Source of the DNA: Phycisphaerales bacterium
GTDB lineage: Bacteria; Planctomycetota; Phycisphaerae; Phycisphaerales; SM1A02
Assembly (NCBI GenBank): GCA_009692045.1
Contig: SIAA01000001.1
Span: 62,001-126,000 of the forward strand
Length of the DNA: 64,000 nt
Reading direction: 5' to 3'
Part shown: positions 30,551 to 37,600 of the stretch, piece after piece
Layout: every line of letters begins with the position of its first letter
Position numbering within the stretch: the stretch's first letter is position 1
The notes under the pieces: generated by a model
Seen by the model: only the letters and a program-made list of their open reading frames with translations
Database searches by the model: none
What the model was told of the DNA's origin: nothing
Program-made: the position numbers and the translations under genes

Positions 30551-32079
30551 GCTCCGCCTTCCCCTAGACGCTCGACGATGCGGGCATGCAGTGCCTTGGC
30601 ATCCGCCTTGCCACCGGAGGATCGCATGGCGGCGCCGACTATTCGTCCGATGGCGGCCAGCTTGCCGGCGCGCACATCATTGGCGGCAGCCTCGTTGGCG
30701 GCGATCGCTGCATCCACCCATCCATCCAGTTGACTGTCATCTCGAACCTGCAGCAATCCGGCATCTTGCGCCACCCGCATCGCGTCGCCATCGCTGGCGC
30801 ACAGTAAGGCGAACAAGGGATCCACCGCCTGCGAACCGATGGTGCCGGATTCGCGCAGAGCCAGCAAACCCACGACCTGCGCCGGCGCGATACCCAAATG
30901 AGTCACCGATGTTCCCAACTCATTGGCCCGCTTCGCCCCAGCATTCAGCAACAGTTTGGCTACCGCCATCGCCCGCGCCGGCACGCTGTGAACTTCAGCC
31001 ACACACAGATCAAAGAACTTCGCAAGTGCCGGATCATCGAGAAGTTGCCGCACATCGCTCGATGACAGTCCAAACTCGACTCCGTAGCGACGGCGGCGCG
31101 CGGATGGTCCCTCCACCAACTCAGCGCGCCTAGCAGCAATCCACGCATCGTCGACTACCACCGGCACCAGATCGGGGTCGGGGAAGTACCGATAGTCGTG
31201 GGCATCCTCCTTTTCCCGCTGTAACACGGTGGCCAGACGCACATCATCCCAGCCCCGCGTGGACTTCATGCCCCGCCCCATGGCGCGACCAGATTTCTGC
31301 CATTCCTCCAACTGCCGCTTGGCTTCGAACTCGATCGCGCCCTTGACGGCACGGAAACTGTTGAGGTTTTTCACCTCCACGATGGGCGTGCGGACCTCCG
31401 TGCCATCATCGAGCGAGATGGCAAGATTGATGTTGGGCTCGAAGCGCATGTGGCCCTTCTGCATGATGCCTTCGGTGGCGCCCAGAAAGCGACAGATGTC
31501 CCGCAACTCCTGAGCGAACGCCACCACATCCTCGGCGCATGCAAAGTCTGGCTCAGTGACAATCTCCAAGAGCGGGGTCCCGGCCCGATTCAGGTCGACG
31601 AGAGAGCCGCTGTACTCATGGCCGCCAGGCAGCTCGTGACCAAGTTTGCCGGTGTCCTCCTCCAGATGAGCTCGCGTAATGCCGATGCGGCGCTGCGAGC
31701 CATCAGACATGTCCAGCAGGTACTCGCCCTTGCCGCACAGGGGAAGGTCATACTGGCTGATCTGATATCCCTTGGGCAAGTCGGGATAGAAATAGTTCTT
31801 GCGGTCCCACTTGCTATAGCGCGCGATGGAGCAGCCCAGAGCAAGCCCGACCATCGCTGAGAGCTCAACGGCCCTTCGATTCATTACGGGCAGCGTGCCG
31901 GGAAGTGCCAGAACTAGAGGGTCGACCAGCGAGTTGGGAGGCGCATCAAAGTTGTCGGGATGCCCGGCGTTGGGCGCCCGCGAGAACATTTTGGATCGGG
32001 TGGACAGCTCGACATGGACCTCAAGGCCGATTATCAGGCGGGTCGAGACCACGGCTGCCGACTTGCCAACGCTAGCCAT
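30547..32079 (-). CDS. gatB: Aspartyl/glutamyl-tRNA amidotransferase subunit B
   Basis: Subunit B of the GatCAB complex, which binds tRNA and phosphorylates the mischarged Glu/Asp before amidation. 510 residues from ATG 32079 (an ATG at 32103 adds 8 residues). Hallmarks: IIGLEVHVELSTRSKMF, NRAGTPLLEIVTEPD, RKNYFYPDLPKGYQISQYD and the C-terminal YqeY-like domain ending VGAAMRSSGGKADAK. Not beside gatA or gatC; a gatC start appears at 63913. A 7-base inverted repeat surrounds the start codon. Confidence 0.97.
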   Translation of the reverse strand: MASVGKSAAVVSTRLIIGLEVHVELSTRSKMFSRAPNAGHPDNFDAPPNSLVDPLVLALPGTLPVMNRRAVELSAMVGLALGCSIARYSKWDRKNYFYPDLPKGYQISQYDLPLCGKGEYLLDMSDGSQRRIGITRAHLEEDTGKLGHELPGGHEYSGSLVDLNRAGTPLLEIVTEPDFACAEDVVAFAQELRDICRFLGATEGIMQKGHMRFEPNINLAISLDDGTEVRTPIVEVKNLNSFRAVKGAIEFEAKRQLEEWQKSGRAMGRGMKSTRGWDDVRLATVLQREKEDAHDYRYFPDPDLVPVVVDDAWIAARRAELVEGPSARRRRYGVEFGLSSSDVRQLLDDPALAKFFDLCVAEVHSVPARAMAVAKLLLNAGAKRANELGTSVTHLGIAPAQVVGLLALRESGTIGSQAVDPLFALLCASDGDAMRVAQDAGLLQVRDDSQLDGWVDAAIAANEAAANDVRAGKLAAIGRIVGAAMRSSGGKADAKALHARIVERLGEGGA

Positions 32080-32086
32080 GTTGGCA
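32064..32086. repeat. Inverted repeat around the gatB start codon
   Basis: TGCCAAC (32064-32070) and GTTGGCA (32080-32086) are perfect inverted repeats separated by 9 bases. In the gatB message this is a 7-bp stem whose loop contains the ATG. It also lies in the 22-base gap and flanks between divergent gatB and the cyclophilin gene, so it could equally be a protein-binding site. Confidence 0.45.
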
Positions 32087-32101
32087 TCATACGGAGGTCC
32101 C

Positions 32102-33244
32102 ATGAATCCACTCCGTCAACTCGGTCACTGCCTGAATGGTGGCGTGCGCAGCAGGCAGCACCTCGCCGGTGTGATCGTTGTGTTCATCACGATGGCCACA
32201 GTTGCAGCGGGCCGCGCCGCATCACCTCAGATCTTCCTCCGAGCGCCGCTCTTCAAACCGAATGAGCCGATTGAAGTCGATGTAAAGGTTCCCAACCTGC
32301 GTTCCTCAGTCTCGCTCCTGCTTCTGGACGAGCGGGGCATGGTGCTTGGCTCGATGCCGGTTTCCAGGAGCGGCACCGTGGATGTGGCTGCGGGAATCCC
32401 GGCGCTTCGCCAACTCACTCAGGCGGTGTATCTGCAACTGATGGAGGACGATCAACCCACGGGTTCCGCCATCGTGGTGCAACCACTGCGCTCTCGCCCA
32501 CCTGTGCGCACAACACGCGACACCAGATCGGATGGCAAGACACCATTCACGCGCATCATCGGTTGGGGACCGACTCTCCTGCGCCCGGACAACGCTGATG
32601 ATGTGAAACTCTCTGAGAGTTGGCTGGAGGGCGATGCTCTCATTACCAGTGGATATCGACTCTACCCCGAGACAGATGCGCTGCTCGAAACTGATCGTGG
32701 CAACATGACGATTGCTTTCTGTCACAGCGAGGCACCCAACACGGTGGCGAACTTCACCAGACTGGCGCAAGAAGGGTTTTACGATGGAACCACCTTTCAC
32801 CGCATTGTGGGCCTCGGCCGCGACGGATTCCCCTTCGTCATTCAGGGAGGCGATCCCACCGGCACGGGCGAGGGTGGCCCAGGCTGGGATCTGCCTATCG
32901 AACCCAGCTCACTTCCCCATGACTTCGGGGTGATTTCTATGGCCCGCGCAGATGAGCCTGATTCGGCGGGAAGCCAGTTCTTCCTCTGTCTCTCCCGCGA
33001 GGGAACGGCTCGACTTGACGGGCAGTACTGCGCCTTCGGCTACCTCACGGCCGGTGCGGAGACGATGCTCGGCATCTCGCAAGTTCAGGTAGCTGACATT
33101 GCAACGGGGCGACCATCCATTGCCACCAGCATTCCCAAGGTGAGGATGATTCCTTCATCGAGCCATGTTGCTCTCGAGGATCGTCGAGGCAGGCGCCTGA
33201 CTGCACCGGCAACTACGACTTCGCCGCCGGCTGTGCCACGGTGA
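32102..33244 (+). CDS. Exported cyclophilin-type peptidyl-prolyl isomerase with extra N-terminal domain
   Basis: 380 residues. ATG 32102 is preceded by GGAGG and followed by a signal peptide (about 22-42, VIVVFITMATVAAGRAA). Residues 45-190 form a beta-rich, unrecognised domain; the cyclophilin domain then runs from about 195 (GNMTIAFCHSEAPNTVANFTRL) through FYDGTTFHRIV, FVIQGGDPTGTGEGGPG and SMARADEPDSAGSQFFLCLS. The catalytic Arg is in FHRIV. Converges with a second, cytoplasmic-looking cyclophilin and overlaps its end by 32 bases. Confidence 0.92.
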   Translation: MNPLRQLGHCLNGGVRSRQHLAGVIVVFITMATVAAGRAASPQIFLRAPLFKPNEPIEVDVKVPNLRSSVSLLLLDERGMVLGSMPVSRSGTVDVAAGIPALRQLTQAVYLQLMEDDQPTGSAIVVQPLRSRPPVRTTRDTRSDGKTPFTRIIGWGPTLLRPDNADDVKLSESWLEGDALITSGYRLYPETDALLETDRGNMTIAFCHSEAPNTVANFTRLAQEGFYDGTTFHRIVGLGRDGFPFVIQGGDPTGTGEGGPGWDLPIEPSSLPHDFGVISMARADEPDSAGSQFFLCLSREGTARLDGQYCAFGYLTAGAETMLGISQVQVADIATGRPSIATSIPKVRMIPSSSHVALEDRRGRRLTAPATTTSPPAVPR

Positions 33245-33704
33245 CAGTGGTCATTCGTGGTGCTTTCTTGGGAGTGCCACTACGAGAGTCTCGCAGTTCA
33301 ACGGCGGCAATCTTGCGAACAGTTTCGATGCCCGATGTCACGCGCCCGAAAGCGGTGTACTGCCGATCCAAGTGCTTGCAGTGATCGCGGCCGAGACAGA
33401 CAAAGAACTGGCTACCCGCGGAGTTGGGGTCTGTTGATCGCGCCATCGAGAGCACGCCCTCGACATGCTGTCGGTCGTTGAACTCAGCCTTCACATTCCA
33501 ACCGGGGCCGCCTGTCCCATCCCCCTTGGGGCAACCTCCCTGAATCACAAAGTCAGGAATGATGCGATGAAAGGAGAGTCCATCGAAGAAGTTGCTGTTG
33601 GCAAGCTTGATGAAGTTCTTCGCATGCAGAGGAGCAACATCGTCCCACAGTTCGACTTCAAAACTGCCAAGATCGGTTGTAACGGTAGCGGTCGGGTATG
33701 CCAT
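33213..33704 (-). CDS. Cyclophilin-type peptidyl-prolyl cis-trans isomerase
   Basis: 163 residues from ATG 33704, preceded by a G-rich ribosome-binding site (GGGGGG). Single cyclophilin domain without signal peptide: VTTDLGSFEVELWDDVAP, FFDGLSFHRIIPDFVIQGGCPKG (abridged), SMARSTDPNSAGSQFFVCLG and FGRVTSGIETV. Catalytic Arg in FHRII and the QFF segment are intact. Probably a cytoplasmic folding enzyme. The 32-base 3' overlap with the exported cyclophilin places two related genes tail to tail. Confidence 0.95.
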   Translation of the reverse strand: MAYPTATVTTDLGSFEVELWDDVAPLHAKNFIKLANSNFFDGLSFHRIIPDFVIQGGCPKGDGTGGPGWNVKAEFNDRQHVEGVLSMARSTDPNSAGSQFFVCLGRDHCKHLDRQYTAFGRVTSGIETVRKIAAVELRDSRSGTPKKAPRMTTVTVAQPAAKS

Positions 33705-33782
33705 CCCCCCACAGTAGCAGGAGCGCGCCACAATAGTGGGCATCGTTGCCACTCGACGCCCTGATGCCTCAACCACCGTGGA

Positions 33783-34676
33783 TCAGGGGCCGAGTCCCCT
33801 GCCGGCGGACAGCGCACGAACTCTGGTAGGCCGCAGGTACTTGCGCCCCTCGTAAGTCGTGACCTCACCACTAATGAGAACCGCGGCTCCCCGCGATCCG
33901 GTGCGCCAACTGTTGCTGATGGCTTCGAGCCCGCGGCAGGGAAACAGTTCGAAAGACTCGCCCGCGTGAGATCCAAAGCCGGTGTGCATGAGCACGCGCC
34001 ACGCGCCCGTGACTGCATCTCGTTCGATGATTGCGCGGCGATCCTGCACCCGCTGCGATGCCGGTAGGGCACTCGATTCATCGGAACTGCCGGAGGCGGC
34101 GAGAGTTCCTAAGCCTTGATCACTCGGCTTAGGAGCAAATGGATTAGCCGGAGCCGTCGTGGGTGTGGCTACATCGCTGGTGCGCGCCGCACTCTTGACT
34201 TGCGCCTCCAACCGCTTGGTGAGGTCATCGGCGAAGGTCTCGGGATTCACGGCTGCCACCACCGAGGCGATCGGCGCTGCCACAGTGGGGGTCGGCGCGA
34301 CAGGCGCGGCGATCTCAACTAGTGATGCATATGCGGGAATGATGTAGTTGCGATTCGCATACGCGAGTAGCTCTCCGCTCAGATGAAAGGTCGCTTGGGG
34401 GCCAAGTGAGTTGCGAGCCTCCAACATGTTGGCGAGCGGTTGCGCCGGGAGCAGGATCAGATGCCGATTTGCCTCACCCCCGAAAGTGCCCAGCAAGACG
34501 AACTCCCAGACGCCGAGCTCATTGTTACGGGACATTGATCCGGCGGCTCGGCTCAGATATCCACCATCGGGAAGCAGCGGCGCATTGCTCTCGGCGGCGG
34601 TAACTACGCCCGCGAGTAGCAGAGTTGTGCTAATCGTGATAGTTCGCAGGGCCTTGTTGATTGACGCGGAAGCCAC
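33783..34676 (-). CDS. Exported protein with duplicated unknown module
   Basis: 297 residues from a GTG at 34676; the longer frame would run through tRNA-Cys. A signal peptide (about 10-28, TITISTTLLLAGVVTAAES) is followed by two copies of an unrecognised module of about 60 residues. Copy 1 reads WEFVLLGTFGGEANRHLILLP...LSGELLAYANRNYIIP and copy 2 WRVLMHTGFGSHAGESFELFP...ISGEVTTYEGRKYLRP. Between them lies an Ala/Pro/Thr-rich linker with a short helix (DDLTKRLEAQVKSAA). No enzymatic motif is visible. Confidence 0.75.
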   Translation of the reverse strand: MASASINKALRTITISTTLLLAGVVTAAESNAPLLPDGGYLSRAAGSMSRNNELGVWEFVLLGTFGGEANRHLILLPAQPLANMLEARNSLGPQATFHLSGELLAYANRNYIIPAYASLVEIAAPVAPTPTVAAPIASVVAAVNPETFADDLTKRLEAQVKSAARTSDVATPTTAPANPFAPKPSDQGLGTLAASGSSDESSALPASQRVQDRRAIIERDAVTGAWRVLMHTGFGSHAGESFELFPCRGLEAISNSWRTGSRGAAVLISGEVTTYEGRKYLRPTRVRALSAGRGLGP

Positions 34677-34689
34677 CGCGTGTAAGGAT
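34661..34689 (+). promoter_or_regulatory. Possible tRNA-Cys promoter
   Basis: TTGACG (34661-34666) with AAGGAT 17 bases downstream (34684-34689). The -10 is poor (3 of 6). Transcription would start near 34697, just before the tRNA. The site overlaps the GTG start of the divergent gene at 34676. Confidence 0.35.
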
Positions 34690-34703
34690 ACTCGTCCCGC
34701 TAG

Positions 34704-34777
34704 GGCCGAGTACCCAAGTGGCCTAAGGGGACGGATTGCAAATCCGTTATTCGCGGGTTCAAATCCCGCCTCGGCCT
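34704..34777 (+). tRNA. tRNA-Cys (GCA)
   Basis: The sequence folds as a complete tRNA: acceptor GGCCGAG pairs with CTCGGCC, the anticodon stem ACGGA/TCCGT closes a loop TTGCAAA with anticodon GCA, and the T arm is GCGGG-TTCAAAT-CCCGC. Discriminator base is U, as expected for tRNA-Cys. CCA is not encoded. A strong terminator follows 8 bases later. Confidence 0.96.
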
Positions 34778-34785
34778 TTCGATCT

Positions 34786-34821
34786 GCGAGCCTGCTTCCC
34801 CAGCGGGCTCGCACTATTTTT
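34786..34821 (+). terminator. Rho-independent terminator after tRNA-Cys
   Basis: GCGAGCCTGCT pairs with AGCGGGCTCGC (11 pairs including one G-T) around loop TCCCC, followed by ACTATTTTT. The only clear intrinsic terminator I find in the window. Confidence 0.88.
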
Positions 34822-34841
34822 GGAATCGCGCGGGGTGAGTG

Positions 34842-35687
34842 TCAAGTCCAGTTGGCAACGAGCGCGGCCAAATCTGAGGCTCCCACCACGCCGTCATCAT
34901 CAATGTCCGCGGCGGCATCCGAGGTCCCCCACTTTGCCAGCAGGATTCCCAAATCACCCGCGTTGACTGAGCCTCCGCCATCAAGATCGCCAACGAGAAC
35001 CGACGGCGGCGTGAAAGTGATCGTGAGCTGAGGGCGGTTTGCCGGAGACTCACGGCTGTCGAATCGCTTGACACTCTGCAGCGTCACTTCATTGCCCCGC
35101 ACCACCCAGCCGAAGTTGGTGCTGGGAGAGGCACGCCACGCCTGCACATTTGCCGTCATCTCGGTCGTTGGGCCCCAGGTATAGAACCCCACGCCACCGA
35201 CACTCTTGGTGGCACTTGCGGTCGCGCTGAAGCTGCCGCCGGGCGTCGCCCATGGTGTTCCGGGATAGAAGCGATGAATCCAGGTGGCATCATTCGTGGC
35301 GCTCGGCGCGCCTCCGCCCCCAAAGCCAGTCGAGGTGCCCTCGCCCCAACTCGCAAGGCATAGATAGAGGCCCACGCTGAATGTGCCGGTCTGAGTAGCG
35401 CTCAGGTTCATTAGCAGAGTTGCCGAGGTGATGGTGCTGCCCGCAGGAATCGCCGCTGCCACATCAAAACGCACCACGGCTCGGCGAAGAGTGGACCCGC
35501 CATTCTTGCCCACTCTCCCGGCATAAAACTGTTGCGCTGCCCCCAAGCTCCAGGCGCCAAGCGGATCCTCAATAAGAGTGTTGTCCGCCACAGGGGTAAG
35601 AACAACCGTCTCGGCCTGAGTCAGACCTGTCAGCGATGCCATGACTGCGAGGACTGCCAGGAATGCCAACTGCTGCGTTGTTCTCAT
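34842..35687 (-). CDS. Secreted DNRLRE-domain protein with C-terminal dockerin-like repeats
   Basis: 281 residues from ATG 35687, which overlaps the preceding stop by 4 bases (a GTG 6 bases upstream is the alternative). Signal peptide ends near LTGLTQAE; a jelly-roll DNRLRE-like domain follows (VVLTPVADNTLIED, then RRAVVRFDVAAAIPAGSTIT). The last 55 residues contain two dockerin-like repeats, DLDGGGSVNAGDLGILLAKW and DIDDDGVVGASDLAALVANW. Likely cell-surface or extracellular; co-transcribed with the exonuclease-like gene upstream. Confidence 0.88.
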   Translation of the reverse strand: MRTTQQLAFLAVLAVMASLTGLTQAETVVLTPVADNTLIEDPLGAWSLGAAQQFYAGRVGKNGGSTLRRAVVRFDVAAAIPAGSTITSATLLMNLSATQTGTFSVGLYLCLASWGEGTSTGFGGGGAPSATNDATWIHRFYPGTPWATPGGSFSATASATKSVGGVGFYTWGPTTEMTANVQAWRASPSTNFGWVVRGNEVTLQSVKRFDSRESPANRPQLTITFTPPSVLVGDLDGGGSVNAGDLGILLAKWGTSDAAADIDDDGVVGASDLAALVANWT

Positions 35688-37525
35688 GACCACGCGCCGA
35701 GCAGGCTGCCAAGATCCACGCCGGTTACCGTTCCATCACCATCAATGTCACCGGTTCCAGCCTGACCCCAGTTGCCCAAGAGAAGCGCCAAGTCGGCGCC
35801 GTTGACCGTGCCATCGCCATCCAGATCGCCAGGAACTCCCGCGCCCGTCACCGTAATGTTGAACTGCACAGTGAGGGCCTGCGTGCTGGCTCCCGGGATG
35901 TTTTCATCCGATGCATTGAGTTGAACGATCGAGGTATAGGTCCCTGGCTGCATAGCGCCGCTGGCAAGAACAAAGCGCAGATTCGCTGGTGTCGACCCGA
36001 TCCCTTGCGCCAAGCCCGACTGTACTTGCACGGACCGCCCTGACACTAACTGGTCGCTGTCAAGATCGAGCAGCGCCTGAAGCGCTCCGGCTCCGAAGTT
36101 GTAAACAGAGAGATCGTAAACTGACTGCGGCGTTCCCTGAGCAATCGACCAGACAACCGTTCGGGTGTTCTGATCTGCTGTGTTGCTGAACGAACCATTG
36201 GCATGTGCCAGCACCGAGTAAGAAACTGGGATGCTGAGCGAAGGGTTCTGAACTGCCTCTGTAGTGCTGGTCACCCATGCAAGTCCTGTTTTCGCTCCGA
36301 CCGAACTGGTCGACAGCGGAAGCAGAGCCGAAGTAGTTGCTGGTGCCAGAGGGGCTGTTCCCGACGAGGCTCCTGACACTGCCCCTGAACCAGTTGCGCT
36401 GAAAGCAAGATCGTCAGCACATATCGGGGCCGCTACCACAACGGTGTTGCTCACGGCTACGCTGGCATTGACCGCCGCACCGAGAATCACGCGCGGTGGC
36501 ACGGCTCCGAGAGTGGCGGCGAGCACACCTGGCACCTGATAGTCGACCATTAACGGTACGTGATCTGATGCATCAAAGAGCGCAGCAGCCAGGGCATTAG
36601 AGCGCACCGCCTGTCCCGGATAAAAAGTGTTGCTCCCGGTATTGATGGCAATGTCGTAGTGATTGCCGTCATTGCCCAGCGGTCGCAGCGAGCCGGGAAT
36701 GATGGAGATTCCTGTGCCATCGGAGAGTGCCGTGCTGGGCAGTTGGAAGTCAAACCGATCATCCATGCCGCCGCCAACGAGCGTTCCTGACGCCAGGCGC
36801 GGACTCTGTGTGTGCTTCCATGCGTTGGTTGCGCCCGTCCAGTTGCCCGTGCCCAGTGGATCCACGCCCTGACTGTTGCCGGTAGAGACCATTTCCCCAT
36901 AGGCAGGTTCGGTGTTGGTGTAGATGTTGTAATCGCCGACGAAGATGCAGCGGGCTCCGGCGCCAAGGGAGTCGCCGTTGTTGCGAAGAGCCTGGGCCCC
37001 CGCGAGCCTTTCTGACTCATAGCCGGGAGAGGCCTTGAGGTGGGAGCTATATGTGTAGAAAGATGCGGCTGCTGAGCTGTACCCCACCAGCTTCAGCTGC
37101 CATCGATCACTGTTGCGCGATGCACCGGTGGCGATGTCGACGTGCCCACTAGCAACTTCGATGATCGTCTGGGTTCGGTAGAAGCACGCCTGCGCACCGG
37201 TTGCGCTGTCCTCGGAACTCGATGTCGTATAGGTGGCAAGTGCGTAGGTGCTGCCTGCGGGAGCGGCGTTGGCGATGATGGCGCTGATGCCCGCGAGTGA
37301 AGCGTTAGGCACTTCCTGGAACATGAAGATGTCAACAGGATGGCTGAAGCCGGGGGTATCGTCGGCGTGAGCCGCAGCGATCACCGCTGTCATTGCCGAT
37401 GGGCTCCCAGCGAGCTTGGCGATGTTGTAGTTCACCACACGTACCTGAGCAAAACCCGGCGCAGTCGCAATCAACAGAGCGACCAATCCGATGCACCATC
37501 GCACCCTGTCTGAACTCAACTGCAT
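35684..37525 (-). CDS. Secreted endonuclease/exonuclease/phosphatase-family protein with dockerin-like repeats
   Basis: 613 residues from ATG 37525 (upstream reading runs past this but is not protein-like). Signal peptide about 9-27 (WCIGLVALLIATAPGFAQ). The EEP domain shows VVNYNIAKL, FMFQEV with the metal-binding glutamate, SSHLKA, CIFVGDYNIY and the closing SDHVPLMVDY. A beta-rich middle region follows, then two dockerin-like repeats (DLDGDGTVNGADLALLLGNW and DIDGDGTVTGVDLGSLLGAW). Probably an extracellular nuclease or lipid phosphatase. Divergent from the M16 pair, 75 bases between starts. Confidence 0.92.
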   Translation of the reverse strand: MQLSSDRVRWCIGLVALLIATAPGFAQVRVVNYNIAKLAGSPSAMTAVIAAAHADDTPGFSHPVDIFMFQEVPNASLAGISAIIANAAPAGSTYALATYTTSSSEDSATGAQACFYRTQTIIEVASGHVDIATGASRNSDRWQLKLVGYSSAAASFYTYSSHLKASPGYESERLAGAQALRNNGDSLGAGARCIFVGDYNIYTNTEPAYGEMVSTGNSQGVDPLGTGNWTGATNAWKHTQSPRLASGTLVGGGMDDRFDFQLPSTALSDGTGISIIPGSLRPLGNDGNHYDIAINTGSNTFYPGQAVRSNALAAALFDASDHVPLMVDYQVPGVLAATLGAVPPRVILGAAVNASVAVSNTVVVAAPICADDLAFSATGSGAVSGASSGTAPLAPATTSALLPLSTSSVGAKTGLAWVTSTTEAVQNPSLSIPVSYSVLAHANGSFSNTADQNTRTVVWSIAQGTPQSVYDLSVYNFGAGALQALLDLDSDQLVSGRSVQVQSGLAQGIGSTPANLRFVLASGAMQPGTYTSIVQLNASDENIPGASTQALTVQFNITVTGAGVPGDLDGDGTVNGADLALLLGNWGQAGTGDIDGDGTVTGVDLGSLLGAWS

Positions 37526-37600
37526 GCTGGAACGATAGCCCAAGATCCTCCCGATACAAGGGCGATCAGGTAGATTGCTCCTCCCTCTGGAGACCTCCTG

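Noticed and set aside
31826-32101. Extra 92 residues on the exported cyclophilin
   Set aside because: This stretch is antisense to gatB; ATG 32102 has a GGAGG and a signal peptide right after.
34677-34814. Longer N-terminus of the duplicated-module protein
   Set aside because: It would be read through tRNA-Cys; the GTG at 34676 gives a proper signal peptide.
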